Shown here one piece after another: positions 50,318 to 61,600 of a DNA stretch of 64,000 nt. The DNA lies in NCBI GenBank assembly GCA_964035575.1, contig OZ037885.1, positions 496,001 to 560,000 on the forward strand, read 5' to 3'. A program made the position numbers and the translations under genes. Numbering within the stretch: position 1 is the first letter of the stretch; each line of letters starts with the position of its first letter. Under the pieces are notes generated by a model. The model saw only the letters and a list, made by a program, of their open reading frames with translations, had not been told where the DNA came from and did not search any database. This stretch comes from Rhynchopus sp. YZ270_cl-10 (lineage: Eukaryota > Euglenozoa > Diplonemea > Diplonemida > Diplonemidae).

Positions 50318-50362
50318 ACTTTGTATGGGTGTGCCTCTCGTGCACACACACACATACAAAGT
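50318..50362 (-). repeat. Extended hairpin, family C
   Basis: Outer stem ACTTTGTATG/CATACAAAGT (10 bp, perfect), inner stem GTGTGC/GCACAC and loop CTCTCGT (plus strand). The loop is identical to family A while both stems are different. This is the best-formed hairpin of the set. Confidence 0.85.
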
Positions 50363-50547
50363 AAAAGAGCATATTTTTCGGTCAGTATTACATTCTCCAG
50401 TAACACAAAAGACGCTTGTTCACAAAGTCATTTTGATAAAGACGAAAAAAAAAAAACATCGGAACTAAACTTCAGGATATGACAATAAGAAAGAAACAGA
50501 AAGGGGAATAAGTTTTTTTTTCGCTTCGTTTCTTGCTAAAGCAGCTG

Positions 50548-50579
<32 letters not shown>

Positions 50580-51130
50580 GAAAACTCTGGCAAAAAAGAG
50601 AGATGTATCATCATTGCAATACCATTGCTTGTCAATGGCATACTTCAATAATGTCCCTTTTTTCCTTTCACTGAAGTGCGGAGTTGGTTGTGGTGTGTGG
50701 AAAGAAAAAGGGGGAAAACATAACTTAGTCATTCCCGAATTCCTAATTCCTATTTCCTAAAAAAAAAAATTGGTATTTTTGTAAAACAAACAAACAAACG
50801 AAATAAATAAACAACAAAGAAATTAAACTTGAACAATGGCTGTGCCCAAGACACAACACACAAAAAGGGCACGTTCAAAGTAAAGAGCATCACTGCGAAG
50901 CAGCCTTGTGTAGGGGCATGGTGCTAACACACCCGACAGGTCGGCTGTCGCTAGTATTATTTTTGTTTCATTGGGAGAGATTGATGCATTAATGAACAAC
51001 AGGTTTTGTCACTCAAATAAAAGGGCTGTGACATAATTGGGTATAACGCTCAGACGCAAACAAATGTATCCTGTTGCGTTTTTTTTCTTCTTCTCAGATA
51101 AATTGTAGTGTCATGCAAATAAAAAAGACA

Positions 51131-51170
51131 GTTGACTTGAAATACAAACCCCTCTCATGACAGTGTACCT
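51131..51170 (-). repeat. Hairpin element, family B
   Basis: Plus-strand GTTGACTTGAAATACAAACC, CCTCTCATG, ACAGTGTACCT; outer TACA/TGTA pairing. Confidence 0.7.
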
Positions 51171-51804
51171 AAACAAATAAAAACATCTTTCATCAAAGCG
51201 CAATAAAACCAGCACACTCCAATAAAAGAGAAAAAGAACAGAAATCCTAAGAGGAGATTTCTTTTCCTTCACAAGGAAATGCTTTGGTGTTGTTTTTGCG
51301 TATTGCTCCTTTCACAATGTTTTTTTTTGTTTGATTATATACTGTCACTAGATAGCAGCCACGATTTATTTTTTTCTTTCGCAGGATCCTTAAAAAAGAG
51401 AGCAAATAGAAGGTACGCTTCGCAGTTCCTTCAAAAGCTGATGAGAAAAAAATAAAGTCCAGATGACAATAATCATTTCTAAAAAATATTTCAACATGCG
51501 CTTTCAATAAATTGATAGCATAGGAAGAAGAGGGATCAACAAAAATGTTACAAACTAAAAATTTTAAAAAAAAAAATGGTGGTTGAAACGTTCCGAAACG
51601 CATCTCAGTCGAGCTCATGCAAAGGGTGGGACGTGAGTGGCCAAAAGGAAAAAAAAAAAGTAAACAAAATGATGAATAGCAGTAGTAGAACACCATTCAA
51701 TCAGAAAATAAAGTGCTTTGTAAGAAAAGAAAAGAAAAGAAAGGTAGCTGAAAGTGCAACCACCTCTGACGGACGCAGACACCGGAACAACAACAACAAC
51801 AACA

Positions 51805-51841
<37 letters not shown>

Positions 51842-52398
51842 CCATCACCCTTACCCATTTCATTTCATTTCATTTTGTATGAAAAAGCCGCAAGAATAAA
51901 ATACCACTTTTTTCTCTTCTTTTTTCCAAAAAAAAAGACCCAATTTTGAATCAAAAAATCAAGCTAATAGCCTGAAAAAGAGAGAAAAAAAATCATTTTC
52001 ATATACTTTCGAAAGAGAACCCAAAAGCACAAAAAGGACGTTCAAAACCGATACATCCTAAAAAAAAAAAAGAGGAAACCAAATGAGAAAAGGAGGAGTG
52101 TGGGGAAGGGGGCATTGTTGATTTAAAACCAACACACTTTCTTTTTTTTCCCCCCCTCCCTTCTTGGGACTATGAGAGTGGAGAGGTGGAGGTGGAGGCT
52201 GTGGAAGGGTGGAGAGGTTTGCTAAGGTCTTTGGGGATTTTTTTTTTTTTTTTTTTTTCTTTTTTTTCGATTGTAACCTACCGAGGTAGGCGTGATGCTG
52301 ACCACACGATAGTTTTTGGTAGTCTTATTTTTATATAATTTTTGAGAAATAGAGCAAAAGAAGGAGAGAGAAAAAAAGAGAAAAATAATTTTACGAGA

Positions 52399-52437
52399 TA
52401 CTTGAAATACAAAGCCCTCTTCGTGAACAGTGTACCT
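52399..52437 (-). repeat. Hairpin element, family B
   Basis: Plus-strand ACTTGAAATACAAAGCCCTC, then TTCGTGAACAGTGTACCT. It is very close to 59003-59040. Confidence 0.7.
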
Positions 52438-53310
52438 TTGGTACATGACCGGATCTACCGGGGTGTGGATCCCCAATCATGCATGGCTGGGAGGGGTGTA
52501 TTATTTGCTATTGTTGTTTTCTGTATTGCATCAACAACTGTAGGTTTTAACTACTCAAATGTCACCCAAGAAGGGGCTAGGACGCTCTACAGACATTGGC
52601 ATTATTATTTTTTTTCTCCTTTTTTTGAAAACTTGGTTGCATTAGTCCTAGAGTGTGCTCCACTATCCTTTTTTTTTTTTTCTGAAAAAAAAGGGGAAAT
52701 ATGTTGGAATTCGTGACAACCCCTTTCTTCTGTGTGAACAAAGGCACCACCAAATACCAATTAGGTTAGATAGAAGCACTGTATTTACCTGCCTCCCTTT
52801 TTGTGGAAAAAAAGGGGGTCAAGGATAGGCTAGAAGAGTGCCCTAAGGAAAAGAGGAAAAAAAAAGCTTTTTTTAAGATAACCCTAGGCCTTACTGCGCT
52901 GTGGTCATCAAAAAAAAAAGATAATGAGATAATGAAGTGGCTAGAGGGATAGGGGGAAGAGGGAGGGTTGCGTGAGGAAAAAATAAATCTTTCTTCGAGA
53001 ACATACGTAGTCAAGTGGGAGGGGGGGGGGGGGGGGGGGGGGGGAAAGAAAAGGAAAAAAAAAAAAAAATGTAAGATGCATGTGACTCTCGTGCGCACAC
53101 ATCTCCAAAAAAAGGCGGTGCTGAAAAGGCAGGGGAGAAACGCTATTTTCTTTTTACAGACACGAATCCAAGAAATCTCCGTTATTTCGGGTACTAAGAT
53201 ACCTTTTTTTTCTTAGTGGGGTCTCGTGAAAAGGGTCTGTGTGTGTGTGTGTGCAACATAGCGAAGCTTCCTTTTGTACAGCAGAAGAAAATAAAAAATA
53301 AAAGAGAAAA

Positions 53311-53347
53311 GGTTTTTGGAATGAAATCTAAGCTTTGCTTAGTTACC
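53311..53347 (-). repeat. Hairpin element, family A, minimal loop
   Basis: The CTAAGC/GCTTAG stem is intact while the loop is reduced to three bases (TTT). Stem retained with a lost loop argues that pairing itself is important. Confidence 0.65.
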
Positions 53348-53925
53348 TAAAAGAGAAATATGTCTTGAAAGTGCTGATAACACGCCAAAAGAAGGTCTGT
53401 GCTGAAAACAGTATTCAAAAACACATAAGAACGGTGAAGGAAATCTGACGGGTTGACGAGGGGACGTAGTTGGCAACAACATAATTCACAAATAATGAGT
53501 AAATATTCCCGCACACGAAAAAAAATTGTTTTTACCCAATTATGGTGCTAAGGGGGAGGTCGATATTGTCAGGTAGCTGACAGGTTGTTGACCAATTTCC
53601 GGCACCAAATTGTACTGTTATTTTCTTTCAAAACACAATACAAATTCACAAAAATGTTGATCTTTGTGGGTTACCTGAGAATGTTTGTCCCCTCGCCAAA
53701 ATCAGGTGGTTTTAAGGCGAAAAAAAACCAAATAAAAAGAAATGTGGAGAAGTCTGAAGAAGAAAAAAAAACTGACGAACGGGCCTCACGGTCACATTTG
53801 TAAGCAAGAAAGAGGGAAGGGAAAAGAGGAAGAAAGGGAACTGAAAGATGCGTGTTTTGGGGGGGTTGTCCCATTGAAATGGGAGCCCTCATGTGGACAT
53901 CTTTCAGAAGGAAAAGGGTATTTCA

Positions 53926-53957
53926 TATACTGTCTATTCTACTGAATAGGCGGTATA
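53926..53957. repeat. Nested hairpin, family I
   Basis: Same as 48465-48496, with the internal bulge changed to TGT/GCG; both stems are perfect. Confidence 0.75.
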
Positions 53958-54046
53958 AAAGAAATAGGGTGCACTAAATGGACCCAAACCTTTTTAAATA
54001 GTTTGTTTCTGATTTTTTTTAGAAAAATAAAAAGAAAAAAAGAAAA

Positions 54047-54083
54047 GCGTAGATGAACCCAAGCCTCTCGTGCTTAGTCACCT
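54047..54083 (-). repeat. Hairpin element, family A
   Basis: Stem CCAAGC/GCTTAG, which pairs through a G-U wobble on the minus strand; loop conserved. Confidence 0.7.
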
Positions 54084-54838
54084 AATAAAGAAGAAAATGA
54101 TTGATAAAACGGTCCGATGTGAACCTTTGGTATATTTTGCTTTGTGGAAGAAAGAAACAGAAAAATGGGAATTGAATTGTGCATAAAGAAAAATCAAAAA
54201 GAAAAAGCTTGAAAAGAAAAAGTGCCTCTATGTGCACAGCTGTAAAAAGAAGAAAAAAAAAATGAACCATTTCGTGTGCTGAGTCACCAAAAGGCCATAA
54301 AAAATGAAAGATGAAAGGGCCTCGTAGGGACGTCATGGCACACAACCATCTTTTTCACAATCGTTATCGCTTGGAAAAAAGAGGAAAAAGAGAGAAAAAG
54401 GGTGTGCAAATAAAAATGGCAAAAACAAAAACAAAACAAAAAAAAATGTCGCGTAACTGATACTCTGCGTTCTTGGCAAGATCTAAAACTAAAAAAAAGG
54501 CCGAAAAAAAAAAAGGGGGGACCTACAAAGAAAGAGAAATAGGATTGGTAAGATGATTCAAAGCATCTCTGTGCTTAGTCCCTTGAAAAAATATCGGGTA
54601 GGGACAGGAGGACAGATCCGTCTTTGATCAAACCGAAGAAGTTTATTTTTGGGATCGGCACGGGAAGAAAAAAAAAACGGGATTTTTTTTTTACGGTGCA
54701 AAGAAAGAAAGAAAGTAACCAAAGGTTGTTTTAAAACATATATCTGCAGAACTTTTAACAGAGCATCGCGACAGGGAAACAATAAATGGGGTCGTTTTCT
54801 ATCCAAAAAAAAATGAAACAACTTTTTTTTTGGTTTTT

Positions 54839-55315
54839 TGGTGCTTCCCGGGGGGTATGCATTTCACAAATTTTCAATTCAATTCACAACTTTTCACAAC
54901 TATTCACAACTTTTCACCACCCTTTTTTTCTTCGTTGGTGAAGCTTTTAAATGCCGGCATTTGCATTTCCGGAATCCGTCCGGCCAGTGGTGGGGTCAAT
55001 TTGCCGAAATGGACAAGTTCTCGTCATTTCCGCACAGTGCACAGTACACAGGTACACAGGTACACCACATCACGTTCTATCTTGTGAAGCCCAGCATACC
55101 CCTCAATGGGTGGGTCACCACCCAACCCAAAAAAAACCCCCCCAAAAAAAAAAATCAATTCACAACTTTTCACAACTTTTCACAACTTTTTACAATTTTT
55201 CACCATTTTTCACCAGCCTTCACAATTTTATAGCGGTTTTCGTGTTGTGAAAACTTGTGAAAACTTGTCACATTTTGTGAAAATTTGTGAAATGCATACC
55301 CCCCGGGAAGCACCA
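54839..55315. mobile_element. 477-bp MITE with perfect 38-bp terminal inverted repeats
   Basis: The ends start TGGTGCTTCCCGGGGGGTAT and match perfectly over about 38 bp (54839-54876 against 55278-55315). TTTTT flanks both sides and may be a 5-bp duplication. The inside has repeated CACAACTTTT words and one copy of the GTGGTGGGGTC repeat (54957-55025). Perfect arms suggest recent movement; the superfamily is unknown. Confidence 0.82.
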
Positions 55316-58300
55316 TTTTTGATAGATTTTCTCGTTTGGGGGCTCCATCTTTTGAGAAAAGATAAATAAATTTTACTCTTTTCGTAGATTGAGAGAAATA
55401 AATTTGTGACCTGATATAACCTTTCATGATATCACCCTTTTGATGTCTGGGGAATTGTTGCATGTACTCGCTGGAAATATAATTTGAAAACTAAAACATA
55501 ACTTTCAAAAACTTCTGATTCAAGAGAACAGAAATAAATTTGGAGAAGAAAAAAAAAATGAAAAAATTGGACCTGGCCATGGCAAATGATGGAATTAAAA
55601 AAAAAAACAAAACAATGAAAAAAAATGTTATTTTTTTGTTGATACATCTGTTGATTTAGTGCAGCTGCCAATAATAACTGTATAAATAAAAGGGGACCAA
55701 AAAAAAAAAAACCCAAAATGATTACTACATCACCTTTCGAACGAAATAAGAAGGTTCCCATAACAAACTAATAATTTAAATTTACAAAAATAACAAAAAA
55801 ACAAAAAAACGACAGCACTTACATGGTCACGTGGCATCCAATTGAGGGCGTTGTTCATGATATCCCCTTTTTCTATTGATACGTCGTTGCAGTATAGGCG
55901 TATACAGCAAGACTATTTTTTTTTTTTTAGAACTGAAATGACGTGCGCCAGAGTACTGTTTATTTAGCGAGGGAGAAAAATGCAAAAATCATGATAACTG
56001 ATAAAGGCCACTGATAAGCTTTTTTTTTGTTTTGTTTGAACCAAAGAAAAATGGTCGTCTTTTCAAATGACTGACACAAAGTTGTCGTAGATCAGGCACT
56101 CCGCTAGGTACTAAAGTTCTGTTGATTGTCAACAGAACTTTTTGAAAATGGGGAAAAAAAGAAAAAAAAAAAAAGTTCTGCTAAGTGGTTCAGACCCGTT
56201 CTACCTGTCAAAAAAGCTCAGGAGAAGAAGATATGGAGAGGTGAGTGCTCAAACGTCCCAAAAAAGTCAAAATCGGGCGTTGGTAAAAAAAAAAGTTGCG
56301 TACCGTGCGCCTGCGGCGCAAGCATGTACCCCACCAACGTGGACCATCAACAGAATATTTTCAAAATCGGAAATCCTAGCGGAGAGCCTGTCGTAGATGG
56401 AAAAAAAAAAAAAAAAAAATGAACAAAACGAAACACAGTCAGGAGAGGTGTCTACCTCATTCGCAATCCATTAGAAATAAACAAAGTGTCAATCCTCCGT
56501 TCCAACGAACATTAGGGGGTTACTCGTACACCATGTCGAGGGAAGGAAAGGCACCAAACAGGATAGTCCCAAAAGGTGAAAACGCGCAGCCACACTGCCC
56601 CTGACATAGCAAAAAGAGAAAAAAGAAAAAGATAATAAAAAGATGAAAAGCTTTTGAAAGAAAGAGAAAAAAAAGAAAAAGTGAAAGATTGGGCATTCTT
56701 TCAGGACAAAATCGTTGTTTTTTTTTGTTGTTGTAACAAGCAATGTCGGAGCAGGTAAAAAGATAAAAAAGAAAGAGCGAGAAGATAAACCAAAACCCAG
56801 AGGTAAGGCTCACCTTTGAAAACATGAAATAATAAACATAGAGCTGATAAGTGTGTACACCTCACTTTTTTCTCTTTACAAAACAGGAAAAGTGAATCTG
56901 ATTTTTTTTTGTGAATAACTCACCGCGGGTACAACACGACAGCACAGCTTTAAAGAAAAATGCAAAGAAAAATAAAATCTGTGGCGAGCAATTTTTGTTA
57001 ACACTCGGGTCTTTTTCATTAAAGCAGACGAACAAAGACGGTGGAACAAAGATACAAAGAAATAATAAGAAAGAAATTCATACACGACTGTGAAATGAAT
57101 GCCTTGACTTGCCGCTTCACTGTTTGTAAGCCAACGGCGAACTCACAAGCAAAACCACAAGACAAGTCAATTACTTCACTGTCGTGCATACTTACTACTC
57201 TAGCAAATAGTAAGTTCACCTAAGAAAGAAAAAGGCGCTGTTTTTTGTTTTGTTTTGTTTTCCGGTGACGGTCAGCCACCCCTTGCTGCTGTTCTTTAAA
57301 TAATAAATTTTGATGATATATGTAGAATAGCGCAGTTGCCACCCAAGCAGCAAGACCCACTTTTTCATTTCTATATCAATCCTATGTCGCCTGTAAGAGG
57401 TGGAAACATGCAACAACTATTTTAAAAAAAGGGGAAAAAGAGAAAAAAAAAACACTTGACTACGATTTGAGACTCGGGGAGAGGGTTTCAGAGGGAGAAA
57501 AAAGGGGGAAAATAACAGTTTTTTGTTTTGTTTTGTTTTTGCGTGGCATTTTGAACTAAATCTTCCTCAGAGGGGAGGGGGGGATAAAAAAATAGTAATC
57601 TCTCCAGCCTAATACTCTCACCTTTCCCTCTTCCTCAACTGATTTCCAACTTTTTGACGAGACGCGCTAGGAAATCTAGAATTAGGTGTTTTCTTGAATT
57701 TGAAGAAAAACAACTGACCAGAGAACCTTTTAGAGCAAGCATCAACGGAAAAGAGGGAGCCGAAGGAGAAAGGGAAGGGAATAGCATATGGTCCTGGTTG
57801 GTGGAGAGAGACCTGAGGGAGGATGTGTTCTTCTAGCCATGGCAAAAATGTGGGGAGGGGGTTTTGAATGGGTTTTTATGAAGTTTTTGATATATTTGCT
57901 TTTTTGTGCTTTTGTTTGCTTTTTTGTTTGTGGAGGGGGGTGAGGGAGAGGGAGGGAGGGAGGGGGTATAGGCACTACCGAGACTGCTATTTTGTTGCTG
58001 CTGCAAAAAAAAAGATAAAATAAAAATAATGTAGCATCTAAGCCAGAGCTTAGAATGTCATCTTTTTAGAGAATTGGAGGGGTAAGATAACATTATGAAA
58101 ACTTTGTGTGGTATATTTTTTTTTGAGAAAATAAAAAAAAGGGGGGAGTCGTGTGAAAACTATGTGTGGAAGAGGGGTAGAGTGGCTGCTTTCTTCAAGA
58201 GTTGGTAAGGTTTGTTCTACTCTTGTGGGTTGCCGGCTTACGGAAGCGACTTCCCAATTTGCCGCATGTTTCAAGGGGACTACGTTATTTTTATGTATCA

Positions 58301-58645
58301 CCTTGAAAACAAAAAAAGACAAAAAATTGTTCACGAGAAAAATCAGAGATATGCCAAGAAAGGGGTGACAAATGAGCCTTGGTGGGGTAACACACCAAAA
58401 AAATTGTGGATTTATTTGTCCAATGTTCACTTTGTTGTTTTACGTTATTGTTTTTTTTGCAGACTAATATAGAATAACTGCCTTTTCCCTCTTCCCCCTT
58501 TTTTTTGAGAAAAAAAAGGGAAGAAAAAAAAAAACGGTTCAAGAGAAAAGAGAAAAGAGCACTCATATTAGGCTCTCTCTGTGCGTCGATGTTTTTTTGA
58601 TTAATCGTTAGTTGACTAATTCAGTAGAATAGATTTACAAAGGAG
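55316..58645. other. Gene desert, continued
   Basis: No gene is recognised. AGTTCTGTTGATTGTCAACA, followed by GAACTT, forms a hairpin at about 56115-56142. The GC word at about 56298 (GCGCCTGCGGCGC next to TACCGT) is an inverted copy of that at 44572. Long A-runs are frequent. Confidence 0.5.
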
Positions 58646-58652
58646 GATAGAT

Positions 58653-58762
58653 TGGGGAGATCCGGGTGCCCGCAACAACAATATTCACAAGCAATCACAA
58701 ACAAAAAATCCTATTCATGTGATTTTTTGTGAATATTATTGTTGCGGGCACCCGGATCTCCC
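58653..58762. mobile_element. 110-bp foldback MITE with 7-bp target duplication
   Basis: Perfect inverted arms of about 35 bp (left GGGGAGATCCGGGTGCCCGC, 58653-58688; right ending at 58762) are flanked by ATAGATT on both sides (58646-58652 and 58763-58769). The centre also pairs (AAAAAATC/GATTTTTT). Intact arms and duplication indicate a recent insertion. Confidence 0.85.
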
Positions 58763-59002
58763 CATAGATTTTTTTTTTTTTTTTTGGAAAAATCTATTCT
58801 CGCGTGGTCCGACTATGCACTATAGCATTTTCTTGTTTTTTTTTGTTTCTGAAAAATCCTATAAAAATCGTCTTAAAATAGTTCACTGTTTGTTTTTTTT
58901 TGAAAAATGATGTACCTTTGACGTACAAATCTAAAACATTGGAGCATTTTGCAAAAAAATCTAGGTGAGGTTAGGCACCTTTTTTGCTTTTAAATTTTTT
59001 GT

Positions 59003-59040
59003 AACTTGAAATACAAAGCCCTCTCGAGACAGTGTACCTA
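59003..59040 (-). repeat. Hairpin element, family B
   Basis: Plus-strand ACTTGAAATACAAAGCCCTC, then TCGAGACAGTGTACCT. TCTCGAGA in the centre is self-complementary. Confidence 0.7.
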
Positions 59041-59080
59041 AAAAAAGGGGGGGAAAAGGGGGGGGGAAACCTTCCTCGGG

Positions 59081-59119
59081 ATGGGGATTAGCCCAAGCCT
59101 TTCATACGCTTGGTCACCT
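59081..59119 (-). repeat. Hairpin element, family A, compensated stem
   Basis: The stem is CCAAGC/GCTTGG instead of CTAAGC/GCTTAG, a double compensatory change that keeps six Watson-Crick pairs; the loop is 9 nt. Confidence 0.8.
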
Positions 59120-59129
59120 TTTTCCAAGC

Positions 59130-59195
59130 AAAATATTTTCAGATGAACGTGTGTTTCTCGTGCACAGTGCACATAAACGCATATTGTCTGAAAAT
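59130..59195 (-). repeat. Extended hairpin, family C
   Basis: The outer pairing TATTTTCAGA with TCTGAAAATA encloses the family C core (GATGAACGTG, TTTCTCGTG, CACA). Confidence 0.65.
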
Positions 59196-59446
59196 ACTAC
59201 AAGAACATGCATATTTTTTTTTTGAAACAATATTACCCGCGCCAAGTGGGAGATAAGGCACAAATAAATCATTCTCAAGGGAGGGCATGTTTGTTAAGGG
59301 GGAAGGCATGTTGATTACATAAAAAAGGGGGGTGATAATCGAAGTACATTTTGTGTACCAGGCATTTGAGTAAGAAATGAAGCGCAAAGCGCAAGGTTGG
59401 GAGAGGGAGGGAATGTGATTTTTTTTGTGAGCGTTCTTTTTTTTTT

Positions 59447-59498
59447 GATAAATTGTTAGAGTAGTGTAGTTGCCACAGTTGTGTAAATCTCCACTGTC
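59447..59498 (-). repeat. Element of family H
   Basis: Plus-strand GATAAATTGTTAGAGTAGTG, then TAGTTGCCACAGTTGTG and ATCTCCACTGTC, after a T-run; a shorter version of 62545-62612. Confidence 0.7.
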
Positions 59499-59581
59499 AT
59501 TTTTTTTTGAAAACTTCAGGTTTTTGGAATTTTCCTATATAAAAAAAAAATTCCCGGTTTTAAAAAATTCCCGAACAAGCC

Positions 59582-59628
59582 TGAAACTTGGTTGTATTAG
59601 TGTTGACATCCGAGGATGAGCTCTACTA
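59582..59628 (-). repeat. Hairpin element, family G (variant)
   Basis: ACTTGGTTGTATTAGTGTTG, then ACATCCGAGGATGAGCTCTA. It is closest to 45416-45468. Confidence 0.6.
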
Positions 59629-60378
59629 ATTTTTTTTTTTTGCTTTTTTTTTCGAAATAGAGCAGGGGGTAATTGCATCGCATAAAAAGAGGGTTGGAGG
59701 GAGGATGTGTGGTTTCTTGGTTTCGTAAAACTATTGTCATCAATCAGCAAATGACCTTTACGAGAAATGACAAAAAAAAAAAAAAAAAACAATGTATTTT
59801 TTAGTAGAATCACCGTATCACCCTTTCAGGGTTCCGTAAAATGTCACTGTTTTTGTTTTTGTTTGTTTGTTTTTTCTTGAATAATTGACAACGTGTAGAC
59901 ACCTCGCTTTCTTCTCGTGTAAGCTCCACGTATTTTTTCCTATTTTTTTGAAAATATTTTGGTAAAATGTATGCCTGAGGACCCATCATGATGGGGTATG
60001 CTCACATTATTTCTTTTTGTGGTTTCAACAAAAAAAAAAGGGCACACACGCACAAATAACACCATGCCAAGCAAGGCAGGTTCTAAAAAAAAGAAGCAAA
60101 TTTTATGAGATGAACCTAAGCCTCTCGTGCTAAATGACAAAAAATAAACTTTTTCAAAACGATCACCTCAATCCTTTTAAAAAACAGACAAACAGGTCAA
60201 TCAAAATAATGTTGTGTTTTTTTTTTTTTTTTTCTGACCTGCAAATTAAGAGAAAAAAACAATAATGCAATAACCAACCAGTACACAAGGAGAAGAGATT
60301 CACGATAACAGAGAAAGAAAAAAATGGGGCAAAAAAAAAAAAAAATGTCACGAAGAATAGACTAACAATCAGAGAGAA

Positions 60379-60418
60379 GTTTATAAGATGAACCTAAGCC
60401 TCGATGTGCTGAGTCACC
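60379..60418 (-). repeat. Hairpin element, family A
   Basis: GTTTATAAGATGAACCTAAG, then CCTCGATGTGCTGAGTCACC on the plus strand. The flanks are strongly conserved and the stem has one mismatch. A neighbouring diverged copy lies at 60101-60138. Confidence 0.7.
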
Positions 60419-61568
60419 CAAAGAGAAAAAAAAAATATTTCGTATGATTGCTATTCTACTGAATAGAAAATCAACGACAAAAAAAAAAAAAAATGCCAAC
60501 ACACAGAAGAAAGGAGAAAATAAGCAACCAAAAAAAACCCCCCCATCCCCTCATCTTCTCTCACACATTCCAAATTAAAGAATTGGCTGAAGAGAAATAA
60601 ATCAACAAGGAGAGACGGATTGAATGGGTTTTGAATGAGAAAAAAAAAATTGATATGTTTGCTTTGGGCTCTTGTTTTGTTTTTATTTTGTTGTTTTTTT
60701 TTTGCAGGGTGTTTGCTGTTTGTTTTTTTCTCTTTTTAGAGAAAAAACAAAGGGGGTTTAGAGAAGGGGTTTACCCTCCCCTATATTAAAAAAAAAAAAG
60801 AATCACAGAATGATGGAATTGAGACCACCCATAATGTATTCTGTCTTTTTGACATTTTCAATACTGGTAAGATGGAACGCACACCTCTTTCACAAATTAT
60901 TACTTTTGACAAAACATGCCAGACATATTTGAGGCGAATGCAAAAAAAAAAGTCACGCATTTTTTTTTGAAGGGAGAATATAGCAGAGTTTGTTCCTCCA
61001 TTTCGGGAGTGAAGAAAATTAAGATTATTTTTTTTTTGAAAAAAAAAAAAAATGGAGTAAAAAAAAAGCACACTCCCCATACCATGTAAGCAAGAACGGG
61101 GGAAACCCCTGAGAACACACAGCAGACGTTAATCGCGAGGCGATCAAATGTAGGACGGTATTGTTTGTCAATGCCGATTTTTTTTTCTCCTACAGGTGAA
61201 AGAGTCTTGCGGGTAGAGATGGTCACAGGTAGTTACAAAAAAAAATAGCAAAAAAGGAATGAATGAAATCTTGAACGATGAATGCCACACACTCATCAAA
61301 AGAAATCAAAAAAAACCCCCGAGGAGAGATAATTCTGTCAAGGAAATGAGAAAATGCAAATACATTGGAATGACTGGAGGTACTTTTACTCAAAACCCAC
61401 GTCACATCCAATAGCATGATCCCATTCTTTTTTTTTTTTTTTTTTTTTGAAGAAAAATGGTTCTAAAATAAGAATTAGGATTCTCCTCAGTATTCCTCCC
61501 TATCGAAGAGACCTAAGAAGGTTAGAAGAGGAGACGATATGTATTAACAGAGAAAAAACATTGTTTCA

Positions 61569-61600
61569 TATACTAACTATTCTGCTGAATAGAAGGTATA
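61569..61600. repeat. Nested hairpin, family I
   Basis: Identical to 48465-48496 except for the loop (TGCT instead of TACT). Confidence 0.8.

Larger units (their letters stand above)
49865..54838. other. Gene desert, continued
   Basis: No gene is recognised. The sequence is dominated by A- and T-runs, with hairpins of family A (50271-50310, 53311-53347, 54047-54083, 54546-54584), C (50318-50362, about 53073-53104), B (51131-51170, 52399-52437), D (51746-51785), G (52627-52666) and I (53926-53957). The motif ACTCAAATGTCACCCAAG at about 52553, followed by GGGGCTAGGA, is shared with about 23492. Confidence 0.55.

Noticed and set aside
16561-60418. Family A hairpins as tRNA genes or tRNA fragments
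   Set aside because: They lack A-box and B-box promoters, acceptor-stem length and a T-loop (GTTCAAATC-like); the total folded length is only about 20 nt.
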